From assembly GCA_016745315.1 (NCBI GenBank), contig CP066886.1, forward strand, positions 3,968,501 to 4,032,500: a stretch of DNA of 64,000 nt, given 5' to 3'. Below the pieces are notes generated by a model that did no database searches, was not told the origin of the DNA, and saw nothing but the letters and a program-made list of their open reading frames with translations. Numbering within the stretch: position 1 is the first letter of the stretch; each line of letters begins with the position of its first letter. Below are positions 31,107-39,855 of the stretch, piece by piece. The DNA comes from Arthrospira sp. PCC 9108 (GTDB taxonomy: Bacteria; Cyanobacteriota; Cyanobacteriia; Cyanobacteriales; Microcoleaceae). A program made the position numbers and the translations under genes.

Positions 31107-31274
31107 ATGTTTCAAAATCAACCACGACAACAGCAGAAGATAATTCCCCAAGCTATCAAAGATACACCTATCAATGTACAAAGATATCAGACCGCCTTTC
31201 AGTATCAGATTATGAAAGTATGGTGGCGATCGCTCGCAAGGTTATCTATGGGTCTGATTCATAATCTCCGGTGA
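31107..31274 (+). CDS. Small basic hypothetical protein (55 aa), left repeat copy
   Basis: MFQNQPRQQQKIIPQAIKDT to RLSMGLIHNLR, preceded by a strong GGGGGAGG ribosome-binding site 5 nt before the ATG. The same protein is encoded in the right repeat (46301-46468, minus). No family recognised. Conservation between the repeat arms is expected from DNA identity, so it is weak evidence; the good ribosome-binding site is the main support. Confidence 0.4.
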   Translation: MFQNQPRQQQKIIPQAIKDTPINVQRYQTAFQYQIMKVWWRSLARLSMGLIHNLR

Positions 31275-31603
31275 GGGGAAACTATGAACTATCATCTACC
31301 GGAACCAACCCGATACCCCTAAACAACTTTTCAACTGGTGACAATTACCGAGCAGAAACCGATACCAACATAATCAGTTCACCCCCAAAATCTTAGCCGT
31401 AGGTTGTAGGTAAAGCTATCTGTTGGGGGTAACTTAGTTCTGGGTAATATCTGGACATGATAGGGTAGGCATTCATATTTTAGAAGTTACATAATGTATT
31501 TACATTATGTAAATGAAAAAAATACATAGACACCCCTGCAGTTAGAAACCATAGGGGGCCATTTAAGTTATTGGGTTAGCTGTTAGCTGTTAGCTGTTAG
31601 GGT

Positions 31604-31930
31604 TTACGCTTGTTTAGGGTTACACCGATAAAACATAGCTATAGCAGCTTGTTGAATCTTTTCGTTGGTAGTCTGGTCAGATTTTCCGATATAGATGTGA
31701 TGGTTGATTTTACCGTCCCAGCCCTTCAGGTTCCAGTACGCGAAATTGTTGATAGATGTTTTTTTGCAAGCCGTAAACCTTTTGCCGTTTAACTCAACAG
31801 AGAATGACTTGTTTTTTCTCAGGTAGTCAAACCATTCGGGTGTATCTAGTTCTACACAAGTTCCACCGGGCCTGTAGAAAATTGCTGAAATTTCCAGTAT
31901 GTAGGCTGATTACTGGTAATAACTTAGGCA
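31604..31930 (-). pseudogene. Small cyanobacterial DUF protein, frameshifted
   Basis: MPKLLPVISLHTGNFSNFLQ followed, after a one-base shift at GCCCGG near 31880, by GGTCVELDTPEWFDYLRKNKSF, NGKRFTACKKTSINNFAYWNLKG, INHHIYIGKSDQTTNEKIQQA. The DTPEWF..L..NxSF...YxGKS pattern resembles a short domain often seen in cyanobacterial integrase- or phage-associated proteins; from memory only. Its start overlaps the previous stop (ATGCCTAA). It reaches into the left inverted repeat. Confidence 0.5.
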
Positions 31931-32196
31931 TTGAAGTCACCCCCCATAAAGATATCGCTACTGTAACCATTGCCACTAAAGTCGGACATAAATGATACTG
32001 GTTGAATAACTGTCTCTTGAGACGATACCCATTTTTTCTGTACCGTCATAAAATCAACAGCGGCGTTATGAGCTATTTCGGCTAATTTCATCCTGGTATC
32101 TTGGTTAGCGTAGGGGATATATCGTGACATCATTTGAGCGTAAATATCACGTGCTAATTCCGCGATAACCATTAACCTTGCTTGTTCTTCATTCAT
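31924..32196 (-). CDS. Hypothetical protein (90 aa)
   Basis: MNEEQARLMVIAELARDIYAQMMSRY to IFMGGDFNA. The start at 32196 has AGGAG nine bases upstream and is preferred over an in-frame ATG at 32220. The N-terminal half is helical and the C-terminal half polar. No family recognised. It is one of the few unbroken frames of the 16-kb block and is transcribed leftwards with its neighbours. Confidence 0.65.
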   Translation of the reverse strand: MNEEQARLMVIAELARDIYAQMMSRYIPYANQDTRMKLAEIAHNAAVDFMTVQKKWVSSQETVIQPVSFMSDFSGNGYSSDIFMGGDFNA

Positions 32197-32232
32197 GGTT
32201 TTGTCTCCTATTGATTGCATTGCAGTAACTGA

Positions 32233-32511
32233 TTAATTGAACTCATGATAATCATTGTCAGGGTGATTTTGACTATTGTTGTGTTCTGTAATTTTTGCAT
32301 TAAGCAAGGCTTCAATGCCTTTGAGTAACTCGATTTCCGCGTTTAAAAAATGCCTGTGGATTTGGATAAATTCGATAATTTCATCAAATTGTTCAGGCGT
32401 GATAGCAAGTTCTACTAAGTCAAGCAATCCCACAACGTTAGGGTTGACTCGATTGCTCATATAGCTATATTCTACTACGTTTAATCCGGGTGTACTTGAT
32501 TTGATTGACAT
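32233..32511 (-). CDS. Hypothetical protein (92 aa)
   Basis: MSIKSSTPGLNVVEYSYMSN followed by a helical middle (LLDLVELAITPEQFDEIIEFI) and a polar tail ending YHEFN. AAAGGA precedes the ATG by 5 nt. Thirteen bases separate it from the upstream frame boundary, consistent with a leftward operon. Function unknown. Confidence 0.65.
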   Translation of the reverse strand: MSIKSSTPGLNVVEYSYMSNRVNPNVVGLLDLVELAITPEQFDEIIEFIQIHRHFLNAEIELLKGIEALLNAKITEHNNSQNHPDNDYHEFN

Positions 32512-32573
32512 AGTTTTATCCTTTGATGATGGTTAAGCTGTGATAGTTTAAACCCGTCCGAGACGACGTTAAA

Positions 32574-32738
32574 CTATTCGATTTTGGTCAGTAAATGCTT
32601 GATATAATTAAGCTGTTTAAGCAATAATTGTTTTTTTGCTTCTGCTACAGATAACTCAATCTCGCAATCATCCATAATACTGATTAACGTATCTCTAGCG
32701 TCTTCTCTGTTGGCGTTGTAGATTGTACTATCTACCAT
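32574..32738 (-). CDS. Short helical hypothetical protein (54 aa)
   Basis: MVDSTIYNANREDARDTLIS, DDCEIELSVAEAKKQLLLKQ, ending LLTKIE. The composition (Lys, Glu, Leu heptads) looks like a real small helical protein. It sits in the leftward gene string of the block. No family recognised. Confidence 0.5.
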   Translation of the reverse strand: MVDSTIYNANREDARDTLISIMDDCEIELSVAEAKKQLLLKQLNYIKHLLTKIE

Positions 32739-32791
32739 TTATTTAAATGTTTTAAACCTTATTTTTGCAATAGCATTTATATTGTTTTGGG

Positions 32792-34016
32792 TCATTTTTG
32801 GGTCTCATAAATTATTTGTTCCCAAACATTTTTGCCGTTCTGATTAATCATATTATATCCTCTATTTTTCATTAGATTATTTAATTCATGCACAGTAACT
32901 ATTGAATCTAAATAACCATCATTTTTGGCTCTCTCAATGGTTTCTTTCAGAGTCTTGGGGTCAATATCAGTTACAACCTAGATTAATTCTGGACACCCCG
33001 CGTTAATAGCTTGTTGATTTTGATTTGTTTTGGCTTCTATACTTTGAGCGATAAAACTATCCAAAAATTGCTCAGTACCTGATGATATAGTCAAGATTTT
33101 TTTAATAAAAAATCCCAGTAATCATTGAAGCGTTTAATTGATTCATTGATAGATAATTGATAAATCAATGAATGGGTGACAATGATTTCACTTGATAACC
33201 TAGCGTTAATGATATCTTTTTTGTGTTTCTGTAGTTGTTTTTTGACCTTGCTGTATTGATTGCAGTTATCGATATCTCTCCAGAAAATTTCTAATTGAGA
33301 TGATAATGAGATGATAATTTATCAAGCGTAATATCTTCTACATCGTTTAAATCGCTTAATTCGTAACTATTCCCCCTATATTCTTCTGATGTCATTGTAT
33401 CTCGTTTTTTAAACCATATAGGAAACATTCGTATTTTGAGTTCGTTTAATTTCCAAAATGTCCACAATGGATGTATTGAATTAATCACCTTGAAAGCGAA
33501 AGCATCAAATACCATGTTAGTTCCCGGTATTTGACTACTGATGGTTATTCGGCTATTTTTGCGGTTTAACACCTTGAAAAGCGATAACATATTCTCATTT
33601 TCAATTAATAAGCTAGGGGTGATATCTTCCCATACCAATATAAAATTTTTCTCAAATTCACATTGAAGGGGGTCATAAAAGCGTTCGTGTTGTATCTTGT
33701 TTCTCAGTGAAGCAAATGTGCTGTTAGCTAACACTGTGTCGGTGCGATACAGTGAAGCCGCAATAGTAGCTATCTGTGACTTTCCAGTACCACTAGACCC
33801 CCAAAGGAACAGGATTCCTGCTGTACTCATAAGGGTTACTGGAGACGCTATAAACGAGGTTACAATAGGGAATTGGATATCAGGATATGGCAGAACACAG
33901 ACAGCCCTACACACCGATTCTATCTGTTTACCTAAATTGCCATCCGTGATTATTTCGTCAAGTTCAGATGACATTTGGCTTCTGATTAGCCTATAATCGA
34001 TATAGTCGTCGGACAT
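32792..34016 (-). pseudogene. P-loop ATPase, interrupted by an 11-bp duplication and other lesions
   Basis: The N-terminal 241 residues are open: Walker A LFLWGSSGTGKSQIA (about 68-82), Walker B FILVWED (about 125), a sensor-like RKNSRITISSQIPG (about 150). Then an 11-bp tandem duplication TTATCATCTCA at about 33300-33320 shifts frame; without it the sequence continues SSQLEIFWRDIDN to FNDYWDF. A second shift at an A7 run (33097-33103) and a TAG (ELI-stop-VVTDID, near 32980) follow before the end at 32792. The whole protein would be about 405 residues. It could be a replication or packaging-type ATPase of a virus-like element; the family is not certain. A good AGGAG precedes the start. Confidence 0.7.
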
Positions 34017-34061
34017 GGTACACTCCTATCGCTCTTGTATTGCTGACATGGTATGGTGGTT

Positions 34062-34086
34062 ATCCCCCTAAAATTTTAGGGGGGAT
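34062..34086. terminator. Hairpin between leftward genes
   Basis: CCCCCTAAAATTTTAGGGGG, a perfect 10-bp palindromic stem followed by an AT-rich run on both sides. It may terminate the transcript from the upstream leftward genes. Confidence 0.7.
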
Positions 34087-34092
34087 TATTTG

Positions 34093-34526
34093 TGACTACA
34101 TTAATCGCAGTAACTCAATTAAAGCTATCAAGACATCAGAATCAAGTTTTTTAACCTTGTTATAAAGGCTCTCAAAGCTAGGGTCACAATCCAAAACCTT
34201 AGCCCCTTCTGTTAGCCTTTCTTCAAAGGTTTTGTATTTCGGTTTACCACCAAAGCCACCATTTTTTGGGTTTTGGATTCAATGAAAGCGTCAATATCAG
34301 CGATAGAGTAATTAGCTACCCGTTCATCAAATTCTTCTATATCCTCAATATAGAAGATATTAGAAATGTCAGAGTTGAAATTATCATCTCCGATATTTCC
34401 TTCTAATATCCTGTTAGAAGGTATGACTGATGATTGCCCTAAGTTTATTGTTGCTGTAAACATCACAGAACCGTCTGTAAGCATTGCGTCACTTTCTATT
34501 ATTTTAAGCAATGCAAGTTCTAGCAT
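34093..34526 (-). pseudogene. Hypothetical protein, one frameshift at A6
   Basis: MLELALLKIIESDAMLTDGS to DIDAFIESKTQK, then, if the A6 run at 34262-34267 had one more base, NGGFGGKPKYKTFEERLTEGAKVL to LIELLRLM. About 143 residues in all. No family recognised. The break is one of many single-base homopolymer losses in this block. Confidence 0.6.
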
Positions 34527-34538
34527 TGTAGGGGTGTA

Positions 34539-34811
34539 TTATCGTTTTTTCCCGTTATATTCAGTCTCGTATTTTTCAATAAAAAACCTGACAGCTAATA
34601 ATTCTTCATCACCTTTGGAATAACTCCAATCCCTATCATTGAAGTTAGCAAAATCACCTGATACACCTTTACCGAATATCCATAGGTGAGGTAAATTAAT
34701 TCGGAATTGTGCTTGACTAATCACTAGGAATGTGCCTGATTCTCCAGATTTAACTGCACTACAAAACGCGAATTTATCGTCATCTCTTTTACCGTAATAT
34801 CCAATACTCAT
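34539..34811 (-). CDS. Hypothetical protein (90 aa), possible paralogue of its neighbour
   Basis: MSIGYYGKRDDDKFAFCSAV to KYETEYNGKKR. The core SGTFLVISQAQFRINLPHLWIFGKG is similar to the neighbour's GSAIIKLTKQSQFRVQLSGK; the two could share a small beta fold. SD-like GGAAG lies upstream. Function unknown. Confidence 0.65.
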   Translation of the reverse strand: MSIGYYGKRDDDKFAFCSAVKSGESGTFLVISQAQFRINLPHLWIFGKGVSGDFANFNDRDWSYSKGDEELLAVRFFIEKYETEYNGKKR

Positions 34812-34827
34812 GATTACTCTTCCTTAG

Positions 34828-35169
34828 TTAATTGTTGATTGTTGATTGTGTTAGGTGATTTGATTCTGGCTGCAATTTGGCGACAACCATACCAAAACAT
34901 TGGATTACCTTACCGGATAGCTGAACTCTAAACTGTGATTGTTTAGTTAGCTTAATAATTGCAGAGCCTTGATAATCACCACGTGGTCTGTAACTACCCA
35001 TTACCTGATAGGTAATATTCTTGACTTCAGGTGTTTTGTGTTCCTCAATATGTGTCAAGACTTGATAAGCCACAATGATTGTATTTTGGTCAAATTTATG
35101 GGGGTTATAATGGCTTTGCACAAGTTCACCATTGAGGCTAAATATGCCTTTATAGTGTAGATTTATCAC
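34828..35169 (-). CDS. Hypothetical protein (113 aa)
   Basis: MINLHYKGIFSLNGELVQSH, NITYQVMGSYRPRGDYQGSA, KQSQFRVQLSGKVIQCFGMV. It is predicted mostly beta, 16 bp upstream of a partly similar gene. An RBS AGGAG lies 6-10 nt before the ATG. Function unknown; a nucleic-acid-binding role is only a guess from the company of the nuclease gene. Confidence 0.65.
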   Translation of the reverse strand: MINLHYKGIFSLNGELVQSHYNPHKFDQNTIIVAYQVLTHIEEHKTPEVKNITYQVMGSYRPRGDYQGSAIIKLTKQSQFRVQLSGKVIQCFGMVVAKLQPESNHLTQSTINN

Positions 35170-35236
35170 GGTTGCTGTTCTCCTATTAACTTAAATTATT
35201 GTGCTTTCAGATGTCGTTGGAACTCATCGATATTCA

Positions 35237-35578
35237 TTAAATAAATACCTGGCAACGATAAGACCTGTTCCGAGTGACAAACCAAATATCTTCAATCATT
35301 CCGGGATTAAGGTAATTAAGCAATTGCATCTTGAGTTTAAACTCGGTTGTTAGCGTTCCCTTTACTTCGATGTATTGGTTGAAAACTGGACTATAAAAGT
35401 CTGGCTTCCATGTAATTGACTTCCAATCATTACAGTGATCAACCAAAGTTAATCGGGGGTGTATTGATAGGTTGTCATCATACTTTTTGAGTAGGTGATA
35501 CACCTTGCTCTCTAGCGTTGATGCAAAGTAATGCCCCTCATCATATTGTCCTTTGGCGTGATACTTGTTAATCATCAT
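35237..35578 (-). CDS. PD-(D/E)XK nuclease-like protein (DUF1064 type)
   Basis: 113 residues. The pattern HYFASTLESKVYHLLKKY (Glu), WKPDFYSPVFNQYIEVKGTL (Asp, then E-V-K) is the PD-(D/E)XK active-site set in the order seen in phage DUF1064/VRR-type nucleases, some of which act on Holliday junctions. The likely role is phage-like DNA processing. The frame is complete. It overlaps the upstream gene by about 11 bp. Confidence 0.75.
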   Translation of the reverse strand: MMINKYHAKGQYDEGHYFASTLESKVYHLLKKYDDNLSIHPRLTLVDHCNDWKSITWKPDFYSPVFNQYIEVKGTLTTEFKLKMQLLNYLNPGMIEDIWFVTRNRSYRCQVFI

Positions 35579-35891
35579 TATTTACCTCCTCTTTATCGCC
35601 ACCAGATTCAGCTTGATAAATCCTCCATTCTTCCCGGCAATATTCAAGTGCTTTATTGAGAATTTCCTCAATTTTATCTGGGCGTAATGGGATTAATTTT
35701 TTCATGATTTTTCCCACATAATAAGCCAGAAATTCATGGTAAAATTTAACGGCTGTTAATTGCCATTGAAGTTTTCCTCTTCCTGCATAGTTAGGAACCT
35801 TTATAGCAAACGACATTCCCATATACATCAACGGGTCAAGTTTAATATTCCTGAGATTTAACCGCACTTCTTTCCAGTGCTTTGATATCAT
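35568..35891 (-). CDS. Hypothetical protein (107 aa)
   Basis: MISKHWKEVRLNLRNIKLDP, AVKFYHEFLAYYVGKIMKKL, acidic tail DKEEVNNDD. It is basic and helical, and its stop overlaps the start of the nuclease gene, so the two are probably co-translated. No family recognised. Confidence 0.65.
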   Translation of the reverse strand: MISKHWKEVRLNLRNIKLDPLMYMGMSFAIKVPNYAGRGKLQWQLTAVKFYHEFLAYYVGKIMKKLIPLRPDKIEEILNKALEYCREEWRIYQAESGGDKEEVNNDD

Positions 35892-35985
35892 GGTGATAGT
35901 CCTCGATGTTTGGTGTATTGGCTACCTTTTTACGGGTAGCCTTTTCTATTTCCCAATTAGACTGCTGTAATTAGACTGTTAGGGA

Positions 35986-36471
35986 TTAACCCTGAAGCCA
36001 GACTGAAAATGGGTCAGGGTCGGTTGATAACTCAGGGATATCCGGGCCAACATGATTATCGGAGAGATTAAAAAAGTGACCCTCCAAGGCAGCGATATCG
36101 TCAGCAATAGCACCAGAAACTTTACGTGGCATCTTGACACCACCACCAAGTTTAATCAGAGTTAGAATAGCTTTAATGCTATTCTTTAACGCGATAATCT
36201 CAGAGTAGGTTAATTCCAGATTAAAGTCCTTTTCGTCCGTTACAGATGCAAACACTAACTTTTCTTTTAATGTGTAGATAGGTGATGTTTTGGGATATGG
36301 CAGATAAGGAACTACCTGGTCAAGAAATCCGGCAAAGTTGCTGAACCTTTTTAAGATTGCCAGATATTCACTAGGTGAGAGTCCATGTGTATCCTTGGTT
36401 TTTACGCTGTCTTTGTCAATCTGGTAAATAGCGGTATTTTGGTCTACTAATGTATTTTGGTTTTTACGCAT
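35986..36471 (-). CDS. Hypothetical protein (161 aa)
   Basis: MRKNQNTLVDQNTAIYQIDK, SPSEYLAILKRFSNFAGFLD, helical middle, C-terminus DPDPFSVWLQG. Open and complete. It heads the leftward group of small genes after a long AT-rich gap. No family recognised. Confidence 0.65.
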   Translation of the reverse strand: MRKNQNTLVDQNTAIYQIDKDSVKTKDTHGLSPSEYLAILKRFSNFAGFLDQVVPYLPYPKTSPIYTLKEKLVFASVTDEKDFNLELTYSEIIALKNSIKAILTLIKLGGGVKMPRKVSGAIADDIAALEGHFFNLSDNHVGPDIPELSTDPDPFSVWLQG

Positions 36472-36756
36472 CTGTCAGTTATTTTCAACTCATTGACAAA
36501 ATCATTTTTAAAAAATACGATTGAGTTATTGAGTTGGAAATCACTGTTTTTGATATTTTTGGTTGTTTATGATTATTATTTTTAACCTAATTAATACTTA
36601 TAAATAAATCAGAAATATATAAGCCCAAAAAATAAAAGAATTATTGACTTTATACCATAATTGTGAAATGTTTAAATTATCGCCACATACAACTCAAACA
36701 AAAGACCACTATTTTTTTATATAGTGGTCAATTCTCTTTGTCTACTTTTTGGCGGT
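36472..36756. terminator. AT-rich gap with a hairpin at 36705-36730
   Basis: No gene is seen in this stretch. GACCACTAT...ATAGTGGTC at 36705-36730 forms a 9-bp stem with a T-rich loop and could act as terminator for the gene ending at 36757. A promoter for 35986-36471 would be expected here; none is clear. Confidence 0.5.
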
Positions 36757-37403
36757 TTATTTTTTCTTACTCTTACTGCCAGGTGACTTAACAGGAGCAT
36801 TAGCAGGAAGATCACCCTGTACTTGGTTTGGTGCTTCACTTCTCTCAACAGTTAATTCACCCAGGTTAGCTAGGGCCAGCCCATCGCTGCTAGGAATTCT
36901 GAACATACTGTTATAGGTTCTTAATGATGCTGGCTTGATAGTAAAATAGTGAGCAAATACATATAACAAGCCACTAACAGAAACGATAGGAGGTGCTTTA
37001 ATACTGATAAATCTCAGTATTTTTTCGCCTACCCGTGTTTGGGTGTATTTACGCCAATAGCCAGGATTAACCGGGGCTCAACAAAGAAACGAGTGTATTC
37101 AGCCTTCTTGTATGCTCTTACCCGACTGCCTTTTATGATATTACGTCTGTTAGTATTAGGCGTGGAAGTATTCCTAACAGGTGGTGTCCAAATGGTTAAG
37201 TTCCTGACGGCCGTTGGTTCATTAGATACTGACCCTCCACTTAAAACGTGGAGTCAAAGCATAGGCATAGGTACGCCTATTTTTGAAGTTGCATCTACTG
37301 GAACTTCAACTACTAGACTACGACCTAAATGTGAGCCTTTGGCTGTGGCTAACTTTTCTACCCAGTCTTCTTTGTCTCTGTTAAATGCGTCGCTTAAAGG
37401 CAT
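36757..37403 (-). pseudogene. Hypothetical protein, opal stop and frameshift (about 216 aa)
   Basis: MPLSDAFNRDKEDWVEKLAT to SKIGVPMPML, then TGA at 37254-37256, then in the same frame LHVLSGGSVSNEPTAVRN to YTRFFVEPR; one missing G near 37072 shifts to NPGYWRKYTQTRVGEKILRF and the final ERSEAPNQVQGDLPANAPVK with a lysine tail. RBS AGAGAG lies before the ATG. Function unknown; position among structural-looking genes suggests a virion or tail part, which is inference. Confidence 0.6.
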
Positions 37404-37476
37404 AATAACTCTCTTGTTCTACATGATTTAAGTCAGGGTAGGTAAAACGATGATATTAGTGCCTACCCGATATCTA

Positions 37477-37737
37477 TTAATCAACAAATAGCTCTGTAGC
37501 TATTACATCAATACTGCCGTCAGTAGGGTCTAAAACATCGTCTGTTGGAATTGACAATGAAACAGTTACGAGACCTGTAGCCATATTTCGGGTATAAGCA
37601 GTGACTACGGTTGCACCATCAGGATTATTACTTGCAGTCGATTGCATTCGTTGGGTTGGCTCAATAATTTCAAGTAATTGGTTTTCCAGTGTCGCAGCAC
37701 CTAGCGTTTTCTTAGTAGCTATAATCTCACCTTGATT
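37477..37737 (-). CDS. Hypothetical protein (about 85 aa), start unresolved
   Basis: Open frame NQGEIIATKKTLGAATLENQ to DGSIDVIATELFVD, clearly protein-like, but with a TAA just upstream and no ATG or GTG in frame near the beginning. Either it starts at ATT or the 5' end is damaged like its neighbours. Function unknown. Confidence 0.45.
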   Translation of the reverse strand, partial: NQGEIIATKKTLGAATLENQLLEIIEPTQRMQSTASNNPDGATVVTAYTRNMATGLVTVSLSIPTDDVLDPTDGSIDVIATELFVD

Positions 37738-37739
37738 TT

Positions 37740-37950
37740 ATTCAATACCTAGACTATAGCAGTGTATTTGCTGATTGTGGCTGCTATGGTTCTTTCAACA
37801 GAAGCTACATATATGTAGCAGCTTTTGAGTTAAACGCGACGGTACGCTACCAATACCAACATTACGCTAACTACCAGTTTAACCATGTCTAAGTATGTTC
37901 GTAATCTCTTTCATCGTGGATGATAGTTAGTGACTGATATGACTCAATGA
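37740..37950. other. Intergenic, nothing recognised
   Basis: No gene, repeat or clear hairpin is seen between two leftward frames. Confidence 0.5.
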
Positions 37951-38693
37951 TTAGGTTGTAGTTGGGGGTTGATTTCCAGTTTTTAACTCTAACGATGTCC
38001 TCGTAGCTTTCCGTATGGCATTATCAACCCAACTAGGTTTTCTCTGGAAATGTAGAGGAATTTTGACTTGGGTTTTTCTAGGGTCTTGATACATCGCCAA
38101 GGCACTACTTTCACCTAAGTCGATTTTAGCTTGTTCAAATTTATCAATTAATTCCCAGTTAAGTATTTTCACTTCACTGATATACATTTTGCTCTCTTTG
38201 ATTCTTTTCGCATTTTCCCTACCGCCAAAACCTTTCCTTTCCTCGAAGGTAATAGGATACACGATTTTAGCGTCAGTTAAATCAACTAATTGTTTACAGA
38301 TATTTTCTGCCTCATTTTTACTAAATTCATTAATAAAAAACGCAAACTTTCTACCATTATTTATAGTGCAATTAACTTTAATATTTTCTTTAGTAAATGC
38401 TGACTGGGTTGAGTAAATATCCTTTGTAACCTATCCCATGTAATTTTATCCCTACTAACCGACGGTAACTCTATTTGAGTTTTTTGCAGTGTTGACTGCC
38501 TATTTTTAGTCCAATATGGAGGTTTTTCGTAGTTGTACAAAACCAAAGTTAACTGTATTTTAAGATTAGCTGACGTACTGATTTCCGGAAAATCACCTGA
38601 CCCTACAAATTGCCCTATATCTCTATTTCCTAGTATTTCAGTTTGAGCCCAAGCATTAGTTACGTTTTCCGGTAAATTACGCAGGCTTGACAC
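37951..38693 (-). pseudogene. Hypothetical protein, one frameshift (about 248 aa)
   Basis: MSSLRNLPENVTNAWAQTEI (GTG start) to RLQRIFTQP, then after one missing C at 38407-38410 QSAFTKENIKVNCTINNGRK, ITFEERKGFGGRENAKRIKE, ending LKTGNQPPTTT. It is 12 bp downstream of the membrane-like gene. No family recognised. Confidence 0.6.
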
Positions 38694-38705
38694 TAGTCTA
38701 AATCT

Positions 38706-39605
38706 TTATCCATTGTTTTCTATAACCGCGTTAACTAATTGTTGTTGTCTATTTTCTTCTATTCTTTGTAATGCCATATATTCATCTAAACCTTGAGCGA
38801 CTAACACAATAGCCTCTTTACAGTTCTCGCTAAACTCATCCCCGAATTCCTCGGAACTGTCTTGGTTCCAAATAGTGTTAATATTTCCGTCATAGCTTTC
38901 TGGTAATTTCTCCCTAGCTTCCCTTCTCTGTTTACCGAAACTCCATTCTTCACCTTTTTCGTCACCCCACTTTTCAATCGTTCCTTTACCAGCAGTAACC
39001 ATTGAAACAATAGCCGTTGCAAGTGTTGAAGGACTTTTATCTAAAAACATTTTAACAACCCGTCTACCGTGTTTAAATAACGTCCATGCTATTGCTTTCA
39101 TAGCCATGTTAAATGACTGTTTAACGTATGAACCGACAGCTGTAGATACTTCCATAAGCATTTCATGCCCCTTGCTTAATGCTACATGCATAGCGGCCGC
39201 TTTATTGAGAAATGCAAGACCTGCTACTGGTAAAACACCACATACTAATTTCCCAGCCATATTACCTAAAAAACCCAGCCGTGGTGGTTATAAATTGTCC
39301 GGCAATATTTTGGATGTTTCTATCAATATCACTATCGCTAATATTCCAATTAAAATTCCAAAAGCTGTCCCAATTAGAGGTAATAAATGTCGCTACTTTC
39401 TCAAAGCTAAAGTTAGATAAAAACTTAGTAATTCCTTCCCATAGCCAACCTCCAAAACTTTTGCCCATAATGTGCCAAACCAACCCGTAGATGTTCTCTG
39501 GGCTAAATTAACTTGTCTAACGCCATTCCTACCTATACTGCTACGGGTTTGACGGCTAGACAAGCTACGAGTACTCCTTAGCATTCTTGCACTTCTGGCA
39601 ACCAT
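38706..39605 (-). pseudogene. Hypothetical membrane-associated protein, two frameshifts (about 300 aa)
   Basis: MVARSARMLRSTRSLSSRQT, then (shift near 39470) VWHIMGKSFGGWLWEGITKF to FITTTAG, then (T6 run at about 39266) FLGNMAGKLVCGVLPVAGLA to LQRIEENRQQQLVNAVIENNG. Glycine- and aromatic-rich hydrophobic stretches in the middle suggest membrane or capsid-interior location. The start overlaps the previous stop (TAATG). Confidence 0.6.
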
Positions 39606-39796
39606 TACAAAGTCCCTCTTAGTGGGTTATCGCCGTCAATCAATTCGGTTTCTATCTTGATATCAGGAAAGTCTTTTTTCAATAATTCTTGTACTTTTTT
39701 GGTTTCCTGTTCTCTGATATCGTCTTGTTTTTTCATTGAATCATATAACCGCGTTAAATCGGCTAATATGTCTTTGGCTGGGTCATTACTGTTCAC
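39605..39796 (-). CDS. Coiled-coil hypothetical protein (63 aa)
   Basis: MNSNDPAKDILADLTRLYDS (GTG start), heptad-like KKQDDIREQETKKVQELLKK, then DIKIETELIDGDNPLRG. The stop overlaps the next ATG (TAATG). It may be a small scaffold-like or chaperone protein; this is only an impression. Confidence 0.55.
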   Translation of the reverse strand: MNSNDPAKDILADLTRLYDSMKKQDDIREQETKKVQELLKKDFPDIKIETELIDGDNPLRGTL

Positions 39797-39855
39797 CTGT
39801 AAAGTACCTTGAGCACGTAAGCAAATATTTCTTTAATTTGATTTAATGTTGTTTG

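Larger units (their letters stand above)
30722..31609. repeat. Left terminal inverted repeat (about 0.89 kb)
   Basis: Inverted partner of 45898-46856. Near-identity starts in the tRNA-Pro gene and runs to AGGGTTTACGC at 31609; divergence is higher in the inner 180 bp. Relative to the right copy it lacks about 65 bp near 31351. The inner edge carries a short tandem array of TTAGCTG units. Apart from the tRNA and one 55-codon frame there is no obvious gene. Confidence 0.92.

Noticed and set aside
37039..37431. Plus-strand 130-codon frame MGVFTPIARINRGSTKKRV
   Set aside because: The minus strand holds a better frame with ribosome-binding site and protein-like sequence across the same region; the plus frame is its shadow.
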